DNA of 64,000 nucleotides from Deltaproteobacteria bacterium (GTDB lineage: Bacteria; SZUA-79; Acidulodesulfobacterales; Acidulodesulfobacteraceae). Both the position numbers and the translations under genes were made by a program. The number at the start of each line of letters is the position of its first letter. Positions within the stretch are counted from its first letter, which is position 1. Positions 7,150 to 16,874 of the stretch are shown here, piece after piece. A model generated the notes under the pieces. That model was not told the DNA's origin. It did not search any database and saw only the letters and a program-made list of their open reading frames with translations. The stretch spans positions 40,987 through 104,986 of the forward strand of contig JAMDCP010000001.1 of the NCBI GenBank assembly GCA_023489335.1. The letters are read 5' to 3'.

Positions 7150-10100
7150 ATGCAGGTTTCAAGGCGCTCGTTTATTAAAGGAGTACTGATAGCCTCAATA
7201 ATCGGGGAAACCGACTTGTTCGGGCTTTCCATGAATAAAGCCATGGCGGAATCGAGAACATTAAAAATAGAAAAGGCAAAGGAGACTAAAAGTATCTGTC
7301 CATTTTGCGCTGTAGGATGCTCTATGATAGCATATTCGACAGGGGACGGTTCCGTAAATGCCAGACCTTCGATAATGCATATAGAAGGCGATCCCGACAG
7401 CCCGATAAATCAGGGAAGGCTCTGCGCAAAAGGTTCTGCAACAATGCAGATAACGGTAAATAAAAACAGGGTTAAAACCCCTCTTTACAGAAGAAAGGGC
7501 TCGAAAGAGTGGGAAGAGGTTTCATGGGATTTTGCACTGGATAAAATTGCATTACTTATTAAAGAAGAAAGGGATAAGAATTTTATAACAAAAGATTCGC
7601 AAGGCTACACTTTAAATCAGCTCCCGACTATTGCCGCAGTCGGAGGTTCGCCGTGCGCAAACGAAAACAATTATCTTTTTGTAAAGGCTATGAGGTCGCT
7701 TGGTCTCGTCTATATCGACGGGCAAGCAAGAATATGACACGCCCCCACAGTGGTCAGTTTGGCCGCTTCCTTTGGTCGTGGGGCTATGACAAATCATTGG
7801 ATAGACCTGAAAAACTCGGATGTCGTAATGATAATGGGCGCGAATCCTGCGGAAAATCATCCTGTAGGCTTTAGATGGGCGCTAAAAGCTCGTGAGAAAA
7901 AAAATGCGAAAATAATCGTGATTGATCCGCGTTTAACCAGAACCGCCGCCGTGGCGGATATTTTTGTCCCTCTCAGGTCGGGAACCGACATTGCGTTCTT
8001 AGGCTGGCTCATCAATTACACCCTCGCCAACAATTTATATTTTAAGGAATATGTTATAAATTATACCAATGCCCCGTTCCTCGTTAAAAGTAATTATGGC
8101 TTTAAAGACGGGCTTTTCAGCGGATATTTGGAAGCAGAACATCGATACGACACCGAAAGCTGGGGCTTTCAGCTTGACGCAGCGGGCAATGTCCTGAAAG
8201 ATAATACGCTTGAAAACCCCCATTCCGTTTTTCAAATAGTCAAGCGGCATTACTCAAGATATACCGCCGAAACAGTTTCTAAAATAACCGGAGTATCCGA
8301 AGAAAAGTTAATCGAAGCGGCAAAGGTCATATGTTCCACCGGCAATCCAAATATGGTTGGAACCGTAATGTATGCCGTCGGATGGACGCAGCATACCGTC
8401 GGCTCCCAAAATATAAGGGCGGCGGCAATGCTTCAACTTCTTTTGGGCAATATCGGAAGACCCGGGGGCGGCATTAATGCCCTGAGGGGACATGCAAATG
8501 TCCAGGGGCAAACTGATCACGGCCTTGTTGCCACAACCCTGCCCGGTTATCTTAAAATACCGGTTAAAACACAAACGAATATTAAAACATATTTAAAAGA
8601 AAATACCCCTTCTAAAATAGATAAACATGCCGTAAACTACTGGTCTAATACTTCCAAATTTCTCGTCAGCCTGTTAAAGGCATGGTGGGGAAACAGCGCA
8701 ACAAAAGAAAACGATTTCAATTATGAATATCTCCCGAAGATTGACAGCAATACAACATGGATGTTTGCTTTTAATGCGATGTTTAATGGAAAGATAAACG
8801 GACTTATCGATTTCGGAATGAATCCGGCATGCGTAGGACCAAACTCCGATAAAATGCTTGCTTCGCTCGGAAGGCTGAAGTGGCTTGTCGTTATAGACCC
8901 TTTTGCCCATGAAACCGCATGCTTCTGGAAAAGGCCCGGGAATGACTATGATTCCAAGGGGATAGCCGCCAATTCCGCAGATATAGACACGGAGGTTTTC
9001 ATGCTCCCGTCTTCCGACTGGATAGAAGAGGACGGATCTTTCACGAACAGCGGCAGGTGGGTGCAGTGGAAATATAAGTCGTATGACCCCGCGCATAACG
9101 CAAAATCCGATACATGGATAATCTCGAATATTTTCTTGAAAATCAGGAAGCTGTACGAGAAAAGCGGAGGGATATTCCCTGAACCTATTACAAAACTATC
9201 ATGGGATTACGAGGATATCTATTCCCCTACAAAAGAGGAAATAGCAAAAGAGATTAACGGAAAAGACCTGAAAACCGGAAAACAGCTTCCTTCATTTATT
9301 GTTTTAAAAGACGACGGCAGCACGGCCAGCGGAAACTGGATATATTCGGGGTCGTTTACGGAAGCGGGCAATATGATGAAAAGGAAAAAACTTACGGATA
9401 ATACCAAAATGGGTATGTTCCATGAATGGTCATGGAGCTGGCCGGTAAACAGAAGAATACTGTATAACAGGGCGTCCGCCGATCTTAAAGGCAATCCATG
9501 GAATGAAAAACTCCGCGCTTTATGGTGGAACGGCAAGGAATGGGTAGGCGATGTGCCCGATTATCCGCCGACAGCCCCTCCGTCGAAAGAAATAGGTCCT
9601 TTTATTATGACTAACAGCGGTTATGCCAATATATTCTCCAGCGCTCTCGTCGATGGTCCTATTGCCGAACATTATGAACCTATCGAATCGCCAACGGTTA
9701 ATATTCTTCATCCGAATGTTTCGATAAACCCGGCGGTAAAATTTTTTAAAGATAAGCTCGACATTATCGGAAAATCCTCCAAATATCCTTATGTATGCAC
9801 GACTTACAGGGTTGCCGAGCATGAGCATTATCTTACCAGATGGGTTCCGTATCTTGTCGAAATAATGCCCGACTTTTTCGTTGAACTTCCGTATGAACTT
9901 GCAAAAGAAAAAAACATCGAAAACGGCGGAAAAGTCAAGGTATATTCGGCAAGGGGCGAAGTGACCGGCGTTGCCGTAGTTACAAAAAGAATCGAACCGC
10001 TTATCGTTAATGGTAAAAAGGTGTGGCAGATAGGTATTCCTCTTCACTGGGGATATGAAGGATTGGTCAAGGGTCCCCTTGCAAACCTGCTTACGCTTAA

Positions 10101-10167
10101 TGTCGGAGACCCGAATGCCTTTACGCCGGAATATAAAACATTCCTTGTTAATATTTCTAAACCATAA
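7150..10167 (+). CDS. fdnG: Selenocysteine formate dehydrogenase catalytic (alpha) subunit, FdnG-like
   Basis: The catalytic molybdenum/tungsten bis-MGD subunit oxidises formate to CO2 on the outer face of the cytoplasmic membrane. The frame is interrupted only by TGA 7735-7737. The context GQARI-U-HAPTVVSLAASFGRGAMTNHW matches the family's selenocysteine site, so TGA is read as Sec196 and the product is about 1,005 residues, the usual FdnG/FdoG length. A twin-arginine signal (SRRSFIK) starts the protein. CPFCAVGC (Cys50, 53, 57) and Cys92 bind a [4Fe-4S] cluster. ATG 7150 is chosen over 7135 because GGAGGGG (7139-7145) is correctly spaced. The gene heads an operon with the beta-gamma subunit and FdhE. 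selA/selB/selC are not in this window. Confidence 0.93.
7735..7784 (+). promoter_or_regulatory. Selenocysteine UGA codon with bacterial SECIS-like hairpin
   Basis: TGA 7735-7737 is followed after exactly 11 bases by a hairpin at 7749-7767: AGTGGTC / GGCCGCT, seven pairs including two G-T, with loop AGTTT containing the GU typical of SelB-recognised loops. Outer arms near 7743-7748 and 7778-7783 (CCCCAC/GTGGGG) can extend the stem. Spacing and size match the known E. coli fdhF element. Pairing was worked out by eye. Confidence 0.75.
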
Positions 10168-10179
10168 GGAGAGCTTGCC

Positions 10180-11664
10180 ATGATTAATAATAGTATAGCC
10201 ATAAAAAACGCTTCGGCGGTTTCGTCGAATGCGCCGCTTATAAGAACGGAAACGCCTGAATTCGTTAAACTTATAGACCTGTCGAGATGCACAGGGTGCA
10301 AGGCTTGCGAGGTGGCATGCAAAGAATGGAACAACTTGCCCCCCGATAAAACCGAAAACTTCGGCAGCATGCAGCTTCACCGCTCGCTTACGCCTACAAC
10401 CTGGACGATGGTGTATTTTAACGAAGCCGTAATAGGCGGAAATGTCCAGTACCTTATGAGAAAAAACGGCTGCATGCATTGCGATAACCCTGCCTGCCTT
10501 ACCGCATGCCCTTCTCCTTACGCTATAGTCCAGTATGAAAACGGCATAGTGGATTTTAATCAGGATAAATGTACCGGCTGCCAATTTTGCGTCTCAGCCT
10601 GCCCGTTCAACATTCCCCAATTCGACGGCGTATCAAACAGGGTATATAAATGCACGCTTTGCATAGACAGAATAGACGCGGGGCTTCCACCTTCATGCGC
10701 CAAAGCCTGCCCTACTTCCGCCATAACATTTGGGGAAAAGCATAAGATATTGGACAATGCAAAAACGGAAATTAAAAAGCTTGTAAAAAGAGGGTTTAAG
10801 AACGCAAAATTGTACAGCCCCAGGGGTGTCGGCGGAACGCATGTCATGACTATTCTTCCTTACGGAAATAATGTAGAAGATTATAAACTCCCAAAAAATC
10901 CAGAAGTTTCGCCGCTTACGACATTCACTAAAGGTCCGCTTGCGGTATTCGGAGGGTTATTTATGGGACTAACCACTGCAGGCTCATTTATCCACCTGAT
11001 AACGGCCGGCCCGTCAAAGGTGCCGGAAGCGCCTGAAGTTTCAGCGGCTAAAGAAGGCAGGGAAGAGGAAATAGACAGGCATAATCTTGCAACCAGAATT
11101 ATTCACTGGACCGTTGCAATATCAGCTATTTTGCTCATTGTGTCAGGATTGTCCCTTTATTCCCCGAAACTTTTCTGGCTGTCAAATATCCTTGGAGGGC
11201 CGCAGTCTTCCCGGTTTCTTCACCCGTGGATAGGGGTTGTCTTTCTTATATCGTTCGGTCTTCTCTTCATTAGATGGTTTAAGGATATGGTGATAAAACC
11301 GTACGATATAGATTTCATTAAAAATATATATTCGTATTTGATTCATGATGAAAAAAATATCGTTAAATCGGATAAATTTAACGGCGGACAAAAATTAGTC
11401 TTCTGGTGTTTTTCGGCCGGACTTGCACTGCTTTTCATCTCGGGGCTGTTTATATGGTTCCCTGGCTTCTTTGGCTCCTTTGCGGGGAGATTCGGCCTGT
11501 TTATTCACGAACTAACGGCAATATTTTTCATAAGCGCGATAATAGCGCACATATACTTAAGTTTAATAGCCATCCCAGGTTCGCTTGCGGGCATGATTAC
11601 GGGAAAAGTAAAATCGTCATGGGCAAGGTTCCATCACGGATTATGGCTTAACGGCAATAAATAA
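10180..11664 (+). CDS. Fused formate dehydrogenase beta (4Fe-4S) and gamma (cytochrome b) subunit
   Basis: The 494-residue protein joins two subunits that are separate in E. coli FdnH and FdnI. Residues about 30-225 carry four ferredoxin-type Cys groups (CTGCKACEVACKEW, CMHCDNPACLTACPSP, CTGCQFCVSACPF, CTLCIDRIDAGLPPSCAKACP). A transmembrane segment follows near 245-270. From about residue 295 there is a four-helix cytochrome b part with candidate heme His (RIIHWTV, FLHPWIG, FIHELTA, IAHIYLS). Electrons would pass from the alpha subunit through the clusters to b hemes and quinone. It lies 12 bases after the alpha gene. Confidence 0.9.
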   Translation: MINNSIAIKNASAVSSNAPLIRTETPEFVKLIDLSRCTGCKACEVACKEWNNLPPDKTENFGSMQLHRSLTPTTWTMVYFNEAVIGGNVQYLMRKNGCMHCDNPACLTACPSPYAIVQYENGIVDFNQDKCTGCQFCVSACPFNIPQFDGVSNRVYKCTLCIDRIDAGLPPSCAKACPTSAITFGEKHKILDNAKTEIKKLVKRGFKNAKLYSPRGVGGTHVMTILPYGNNVEDYKLPKNPEVSPLTTFTKGPLAVFGGLFMGLTTAGSFIHLITAGPSKVPEAPEVSAAKEGREEEIDRHNLATRIIHWTVAISAILLIVSGLSLYSPKLFWLSNILGGPQSSRFLHPWIGVVFLISFGLLFIRWFKDMVIKPYDIDFIKNIYSYLIHDEKNIVKSDKFNGGQKLVFWCFSAGLALLFISGLFIWFPGFFGSFAGRFGLFIHELTAIFFISAIIAHIYLSLIAIPGSLAGMITGKVKSSWARFHHGLWLNGNK

Positions 11665-11676
11665 GGGGAATACGAA

Positions 11677-12534
11677 ATGACGGGTAGCATGAATAGCTTT
11701 GAACAGGTAATGAAAAATATAGACCTTAAATTGTCTAATTTAAATAAAAGAAAAGGGGTCGGAGCAACCCTTGAAGGCGTGCCGGATATTTATAAAAATA
11801 TCCTCATTTCGCAAAAGAACCTTGTTTCAAAAATTTTAAAGGAAAATATTAAAGATATTTACAGTCTGCCCGCGGGGGAAAAAACTTTTGACCGCCCGTT
11901 TATCGGAAACCTGAGCATTAATGCCGGCTCGGTAGCAAATCTGTTTGGTCTTTTTATTCAAAATACGCCGTTTTATAACATTTCATCCGGTTTAAATAAT
12001 AATATAGAAAAATACGTGCGCAATGTTTTTAATGATAATTACGATTATTTGACCCGGCTTAAACCAGATGAAATTGTTTTATTCGAGGGATTTTTAAGGC
12101 CGTTTTTGGAGTCTATGGCTATATATCTGAGAAGTAAATTTGAGCAGGGCGATAGCGATAACATGGATAATTTTAGCAATACCTGCTCTTTTTGCGGCAG
12201 CGAGCCTTCTTACGGTTTTTTAAAATCCGACGACGAAACGCAAAATTATTTAATGCTCGAATGCTCTAAGTGCGGAAGCGCATGGCGATATTATAGGGTT
12301 CAGTGTGTTTTTTGCGGCGAGGAAGACCCCTCTAAATTAGAAATTTTCAAATCCGATGAATACGGCAATGCCGGTTTGCAATACTGCAAAACATGCAAAA
12401 ATTATTTTAAAATAATCGACCTTAGAAACGACCAGACCCTTATACCCGAAATCGAGGATATTCTTACTATCCCTTTTGATATCTGGATGCATAAAAATAT
12501 GCCTTTAGAAATTTCCGCAAATGCGGTCTTGTAA
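11677..12534 (+). CDS. fdhE: FdhE-like formate dehydrogenase accessory protein
   Basis: The 285-residue protein has the FdhE layout: a helical N-terminal half and a C-terminal part with rubredoxin-like Cys pairs. These are CSFCGSEPSYGF, CSKCGSAWRYYRVQCVFCG and YCKTCKNYF. In E. coli FdhE acts in the cytoplasm in maturation of the respiratory formate dehydrogenases before Tat export, binding iron through such Cys motifs. Twelve bases separate it from the beta-gamma gene, and it ends the operon before a hairpin at 12541-12596. Similarity in the N-terminal half is weak, so the call rests on the Cys motifs and the position. Confidence 0.8.
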   Translation: MTGSMNSFEQVMKNIDLKLSNLNKRKGVGATLEGVPDIYKNILISQKNLVSKILKENIKDIYSLPAGEKTFDRPFIGNLSINAGSVANLFGLFIQNTPFYNISSGLNNNIEKYVRNVFNDNYDYLTRLKPDEIVLFEGFLRPFLESMAIYLRSKFEQGDSDNMDNFSNTCSFCGSEPSYGFLKSDDETQNYLMLECSKCGSAWRYYRVQCVFCGEEDPSKLEIFKSDEYGNAGLQYCKTCKNYFKIIDLRNDQTLIPEIEDILTIPFDIWMHKNMPLEISANAVL

Positions 12535-12540
12535 TATTTC

Positions 12541-12596
12541 TTAATCCGGTGTTATTTGCATTGGAATATCTAAAACATTTTCCAATGCGGGATTAA
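12541..12596. terminator. Palindromic element between convergent fdhE and mnmE
   Basis: Nested arms occupy the convergent gap: TTAATCC (12541-12547) pairs with GGATTAA (12590-12596), and GCATTGGAA (12558-12566) pairs perfectly with TTCCAATGC (12580-12588). It could terminate both transcripts. A related sequence lies at 42388-42434, so it also belongs to a repeat family. Confidence 0.6.
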
Positions 12597-12602
12597 GGAA
12601 TA

Positions 12603-14030
12603 TTATTTCCCGATGCAAAACTCTTTGAAAAGTTTATCGAGTATATCTTCATTTGTAACGCCGCCGATTATTTCATCTAAATAACTAATAGCATCCCTTA
12701 AATCTATCGATATAAGTTCAAGGGGCTCTTTATCTTTATACTTCATGCGCCCTTTTTGCAATAAGTCATAGGATTTTTCTAAGAGCGCCTTTTGCCTTAT
12801 AGTCGTAATGCCGACATCTTCTTTGACGCCGCTTTCTATTTTTAAAATTATATCGTAAAGAGCGTCTTTTAACAAATCTATCCCGATATTATTTTTAACG
12901 CTCATTAAAACTATCTCAGGCGATTCAAAATTACCTGCCGCCTTCTTAAATAACTCATCCTTCTTATTTGTTAAATCACCTGCCGGCAATAAATCAATCT
13001 TATTCAAAACAAAAATCACATTTTTACGCTTGAGCATTTCATAACCCGCGCTAAAATTAAAATCGGTGAAATCATCCTGCGCATCGTAAATGTAAATTAC
13101 TATATCGGCTTTCTCGATTTGCCTGTATGTTAATTTTATGCCTTCGCTTTCGATTAAATCGCGGGATTCGCGCAATCCAGCGGTATCGACGACTTTTATC
13201 GGTTTATTAAATAAAAATAAATTGTCCTCGATGTAATCCCTTGTGGTTCCGGGCACATCCGAAACGATTGCCCTGTTTTTTTCTAACAAGGCGTTTAGAA
13301 GACTGGACTTTCCTGCATTGGGTTTTCCTGCTATAACAACGCTTAAACCCTGCCTGTTTAAGTTATAATTTTCATAAGAGTTAATCAAATCTTTAATTAA
13401 ACCTGCAAGTTCATAGCCGGCATTAAGGAACCCGCTATCTAAATCATTAAACTCTTCCTCGGGAAAATCGATTAAAGCTTCCACCGCGGCCAAAAGATAA
13501 AGATAACCATCCTTAATAGTTTTTATCCTTTTTTCTAAAAGACCGTTCAATTCGTTGTTTGCAATCAAAAGCGTCTTTACCGAATTAGCCTTTATAATCT
13601 CTAAAATTGCCTCTGCTTGAATAAGATTAATCTTATTATTGAGATATGCCCTTTTAGTAAATTCCCCGTTATAAGCAAGCCTCGCCCCCGATTTAAGTAT
13701 GATTTCAAGAATATGCCGCGTATTAAATATGCCTCCGTGGGGATATATCTCAAACATATCTTCTCCTGTGTAGGAATCAGGACCCTTTATATAAATGCAG
13801 GCAGCTTCATCTACAAAGGAACCTATAAACGGGTCGTAAATTCGACCTGCATAAAAATAACGCGGTTTAAAGGGATAAGCATTTTTGCCGTACGGCTTAA
13901 AAATTTTTTCCAGAATAGTTATAGAGTCTGCGCCTGAAGCCCGTATAATGCTTATAGCACCCTCGCCGGCGGGGGAAGATATTGCGCAGATAGTGTCGAT
14001 TTCTTTAAAAAGCGAGGATTTAACGGCCAT
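12603..14030 (-). CDS. mnmE: tRNA modification GTPase MnmE
   Basis: The 475-residue MnmE (TrmE) works with MnmG in wobble-uridine modification. The N-terminal tetrahydrofolate-binding domain begins TICAISSPAGEGAISIIRASG. The inserted G domain has GKPNAGKSSLLNALL (G1), DVPGTTRDYIED (G2 loop), DTAGLRES (G3) and NKIDLL (G4). The C-terminus ends EFCIGK, with the conserved Cys of the family. It lies downstream of yidC in the leftward ribosomal/insertase cluster. The usual jag (R3H/KH) gene between yidC and mnmE is missing. Confidence 0.97.
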   Translation of the reverse strand: MAVKSSLFKEIDTICAISSPAGEGAISIIRASGADSITILEKIFKPYGKNAYPFKPRYFYAGRIYDPFIGSFVDEAACIYIKGPDSYTGEDMFEIYPHGGIFNTRHILEIILKSGARLAYNGEFTKRAYLNNKINLIQAEAILEIIKANSVKTLLIANNELNGLLEKRIKTIKDGYLYLLAAVEALIDFPEEEFNDLDSGFLNAGYELAGLIKDLINSYENYNLNRQGLSVVIAGKPNAGKSSLLNALLEKNRAIVSDVPGTTRDYIEDNLFLFNKPIKVVDTAGLRESRDLIESEGIKLTYRQIEKADIVIYIYDAQDDFTDFNFSAGYEMLKRKNVIFVLNKIDLLPAGDLTNKKDELFKKAAGNFESPEIVLMSVKNNIGIDLLKDALYDIILKIESGVKEDVGITTIRQKALLEKSYDLLQKGRMKYKDKEPLELISIDLRDAISYLDEIIGGVTNEDILDKLFKEFCIGK

Positions 14031-14136
14031 TTTTAACTAACCTTAAAACATATGATTATATAATAATCATACAACGAAACATGCAATGAAAATAATGAAA
14101 ACAACTCTTTGGTTTATTTAATTTACCCCCTGATAA

Positions 14137-15687
14137 TTATGCGAATTTTCTATTAATAATATACTGCTGGGTAATGGTTAATATATTGTTAACCGTCCAG
14201 TATAAAAGAAGCCCTGCCGGAAAATGGATAAAAACAAAAGTAAAAACTATCGGGAGGATTAACATTATTTTAGCCTGAGTGGGGTCTCCGATAACGGGGT
14301 TCATTTTTTGCGAAATCAACATGGTCAGCCCCATCAAAACGGGTAAAATATAATAAGGGTCCTGGACCGAAAGATTATGTATCCATAAAATAAACGGCGC
14401 ATTTCTAAGCTGTATGGACATTAAAAGCGTCATATACAAACCGTAAAAAACCGGAATTTGTAATAACATGGGCAGGCATCCGCCAAAAGGGTTGACCTTG
14501 CTTTCTTTATAAAGTTCCATAATCTTTTTATTTAATTCCGTCTTGTTGTCTTTATATCTTTCCCTTAATTCGTTTATTTTAGGAGTTAACTTTTGCATCT
14601 GTTTCATCGATTTAAAACCCGTGTAGGTAAGCGGATAAAAAACGATTCTTATGGCTAAAACAAGAAGTATTATGGCAAGGCCGTAATTATGGACAAAGCC
14701 GTAAAAAAATTCCAGTATGTGCAATAAAATTATCGAGAAAAATCCAAAAAATCCAAAATCCAGGGTTGAATTAAGATTATGCCCCAGCGGCGTAAGGAGG
14801 GATAATTTTTTTGGGCCGCCGTAAATATTCAAAGAAATATCCACGGTTTTTCTGGGAGAAATCAATACCTTTTTGGGGATTATAAAAGAGATTATCCTAT
14901 CGGTTTTTTTAACGGAAACCGTGTTGCCCGGCGATATCGCCGCAAGCATAAAGTATTTTGAGTTAAAACCCGCAAACGAAATAACTCCTTTATATTTTGT
15001 AGTTTGGGTCGTATCAGGTGTGACGGAACCTTTATTAATATAAACAATCGGCGAAAAATTGATATAATTTAAATTTTTGGAAGCAGGTTTTAAGGCGGCG
15101 GAAAGAACATAATGGCCGTTAAATATTAGAGGTTTATTTGTAAGGTTTTTTATAGAAATGTCATTGGTTAAAAGATATTTGCCGTTTAAAAATTTATAAT
15201 CCTTTACTAAGATTATCTTATTATTAATATCGTAAACAAACTTAACCGAATCCTTTTCTTTTTGTATTTTTACAAGCTTAAGAGAGGGTTGATTTTGAGG
15301 AATAAAATTAACCATCTGCGCTATTTTTTGCGTGTTTGCCAGATTAACCTTATTTTCTAAATTTTTTTCGGTATATGAATAATTTAAAAGATTTAATTTA
15401 GAAATGCCGCCGTCCGGTATGTTAAACGCCGCATAAATTTTGTCCCCTTTATACGACACGCTTTTAATGGATTGGACGGATTTTGATACGGCAATTAGTT
15501 TATTAGGTTTTGGCGCGGCAATTTTTTTTACGGCAGGTTCTTTAGTCTGCGGCTGCTTGAGCTTGTTACTTGCAGGCGCCGGTTTGGTAACGGCGACCTT
15601 GCTTTGCTCTGCGTGAGGCATAAAGTAGCCCCATGCTAAAATTAAAATAACGGATAAAATTGACGCGATTATAATTCTTTTTTCCAA
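14137..15687 (-). CDS. yidC: Membrane protein insertase YidC
   Basis: The 516-residue YidC is the Gram-negative form. It has an N-terminal anchor (residues 5-20), a low-complexity K/A/P linker, a large periplasmic beta domain (about 70-320) and the conserved core of five helices (FGFFGFFSIILLHILEFFYGFVHNYGLAIILLVLAIRIVFYPLT ... NPFGGCLPMLLQIPVFYGLY ... GLLLYWTVNNILTITQQYIINRK). It inserts inner-membrane proteins with or without SecYEG. The Arg of the hydrophilic groove is in the AIRIVFYPLT segment. It follows yidD by 21 bases in the same leftward operon. Confidence 0.97.
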   Translation of the reverse strand: MEKRIIIASILSVILILAWGYFMPHAEQSKVAVTKPAPASNKLKQPQTKEPAVKKIAAPKPNKLIAVSKSVQSIKSVSYKGDKIYAAFNIPDGGISKLNLLNYSYTEKNLENKVNLANTQKIAQMVNFIPQNQPSLKLVKIQKEKDSVKFVYDINNKIILVKDYKFLNGKYLLTNDISIKNLTNKPLIFNGHYVLSAALKPASKNLNYINFSPIVYINKGSVTPDTTQTTKYKGVISFAGFNSKYFMLAAISPGNTVSVKKTDRIISFIIPKKVLISPRKTVDISLNIYGGPKKLSLLTPLGHNLNSTLDFGFFGFFSIILLHILEFFYGFVHNYGLAIILLVLAIRIVFYPLTYTGFKSMKQMQKLTPKINELRERYKDNKTELNKKIMELYKESKVNPFGGCLPMLLQIPVFYGLYMTLLMSIQLRNAPFILWIHNLSVQDPYYILPVLMGLTMLISQKMNPVIGDPTQAKIMLILPIVFTFVFIHFPAGLLLYWTVNNILTITQQYIINRKFA

Positions 15688-15708
15688 AAAAATTCTCCAT
15701 TAAAAATA

Positions 15709-15933
15709 TTAGTGTCTGGGAACAGGGTCGTATCCGCCTTTTGATAAAGGATTGCACCTTAAAATCCTATACAAAGAGAGATATAAAGCTTTAATAAAGC
15801 CGAAAGACTTAAAACATTCAAGGGCATACTCCGAGCAGGTTGGATAAAACCTGCAGCTTTGCGGCAATAAGGGAGATATAAATTTCTTATAAAAATTTAT
15901 TATTCCTATAAAAATTTTATTTAGAATTTTCAT
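15709..15933 (-). CDS. yidD: Membrane protein insertion efficiency factor YidD
   Basis: The 74-residue protein has all family marks: an amphipathic start ([31 protein letters not shown]), with three Cys in the [11 protein letters not shown] region, and the ending [14 protein letters not shown]. YidD is a small inner-membrane-associated protein that helps YidC-dependent insertion. The start codon overlaps the end of rnpA by 4 bases, indicating translational coupling. Confidence 0.95.
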   Translation of the reverse strand: MKILNKIFIGIINFYKKFISPLLPQSCRFYPTCSEYALECFKSFGFIKALYLSLYRILRCNPLSKGGYDPVPRH

Positions 15934-16262
15934 TTTATTAACAAAAACTCAAGTTCCTTAGATAATTGGCGCTTGGAAGAAGGATGCCTTGCAATTAAAA
16001 TTGCGCAATCGATTTTTTTAAGGTTATATTGGTTAAGCCTTATAAATTCTTTAATTTGCCTTTTTAACTTATTTCGCCTTGCCGAATTTAACAGCTTTTT
16101 TTTAAAAGATATTAAAAATTTAAACCGGTCGGATTCGGTATAAAAGATGATCGAGCTTTTTTGAAGTTTTTTACTGCCTTTATTAAAGATATAATTAATA
16201 TATCCTTTATCTTTTAGTTTAAAACTATCGCTTAATTTAAACCTGATAGGTGAAATAGCCAT
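15930..16262 (-). CDS. rnpA: Ribonuclease P protein component
   Basis: The 110-residue basic protein is the protein subunit of RNase P, which assists the catalytic RNA in trimming tRNA 5' ends. The RNR signature is [19 protein letters not shown], where the usual N/A-R-N-R-x-K-R reads ARRNKLKRQ. It is followed by [10 protein letters not shown]. It sits between rpmH and yidD as in most bacteria. Sequence conservation is modest, so position weighs in the call. Confidence 0.93.
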   Translation of the reverse strand: MAISPIRFKLSDSFKLKDKGYINYIFNKGSKKLQKSSIIFYTESDRFKFLISFKKKLLNSARRNKLKRQIKEFIRLNQYNLKKIDCAILIARHPSSKRQLSKELEFLLIK

Positions 16263-16324
16263 TTAAAGATGGCGCTAAAATAAATATATTTTTGAATTGA
16301 TAAAAAGTTATCAAGAGTAAAAAA

Positions 16325-16474
16325 TTATTTGGAACTTATAACGGGAACCAATATCTTGCGCCCTTTCCTTCTGCGCCTTGATAAGACTAATCTCCCTGTC
16401 CTTGTGCTCATGCGGCTCAAAAAACCGTGCGTTCTTTTTCTTTTTAATTTACTGGGTTGAAATGTTCGTTTCAT
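16325..16474 (-). CDS. rpmH: 50S ribosomal protein L34
   Basis: The 49-residue product begins [18 protein letters not shown] and ends with the basic run [16 protein letters not shown] plus a short VISSK tail. This matches L34 closely. It heads the leftward rpmH-rnpA-yidD-yidC-mnmE cluster next to the dnaA region. An internal near-universal SRMST segment is present. Confidence 0.97.
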   Translation of the reverse strand: MKRTFQPSKLKRKRTHGFLSRMSTRTGRLVLSRRRRKGRKILVPVISSK

Positions 16475-16874
16475 AAGGTTGCTCCAAACTAAATTTTAAA
16501 ATTATGATAAATTTTAATTAAAACAAATAAGAATAAAGATGTCAAGAATTTTTATTTTTCCACTTTAAAGCCAAAATATGTTATTATAAGGTTGTAAGAA
16601 GAAATTTATTCACTAACATATTGATTTTATTATAAAAAATTTGCTATAATATTATTGAAATATATTTAAAAATTTGATAAGGTTTTAATTGTCGCATATT
16701 TTTATTTTGTTATATTTTAAAATTTATTAAAAGCATTAATTGATTTAAATAAATCTTAAATTTTAAAATATAACTTATCGTAATTATTATACTTTTAAAG
16801 TTATCAACAAGTGTTGGTAACTCTGTTTAATTCTAATATTCCTCTTATTATAAATAATACTAAAATAATAAATT
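16475..16874. other. oriC: Putative origin region: rpmH-dnaA intergenic
   Basis: This 400-base, very AT-rich gap separates divergent rpmH and dnaA, the classic oriC place. TTATCAACA at 16801-16809 and its near mirror TGTTGGTAA at 16812-16820 (reverse complement TTACCAACA) are close to the DnaA box TTATCCACA and form a facing pair 55 bases before dnaA. Further TTATC/GATAA pieces and A/T-only runs could serve unwinding. Divergent promoters must also lie here (for example TATAAT near 16645). The exact origin is not proven. Confidence 0.5.
16801..16820. promoter_or_regulatory. Facing pair of DnaA-box-like sites
   Basis: TTATCAACA (16801-16809, + strand) and TTACCAACA (16812-16820, read on the - strand) differ from the TTATCCACA consensus by one and two bases. 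They lie just upstream of dnaA. They could serve autoregulation of dnaA as well as initiation. Confidence 0.45.

Noticed and set aside
7750..10167. Separate downstream gene after the TGA at 7735
   Set aside because: The text on both sides of TGA joins in the one family sequence at its selenocysteine site, with a hairpin behind it, so it is one gene and not a split or frameshifted pair.
9520..10584. A 354-codon open frame on the minus strand opposite the formate dehydrogenase genes
   Set aside because: It lies antisense to two well-supported genes, has no recognisable motif, and its Arg/Phe/His-rich text is what reverse frames of GC-richer coding DNA give.
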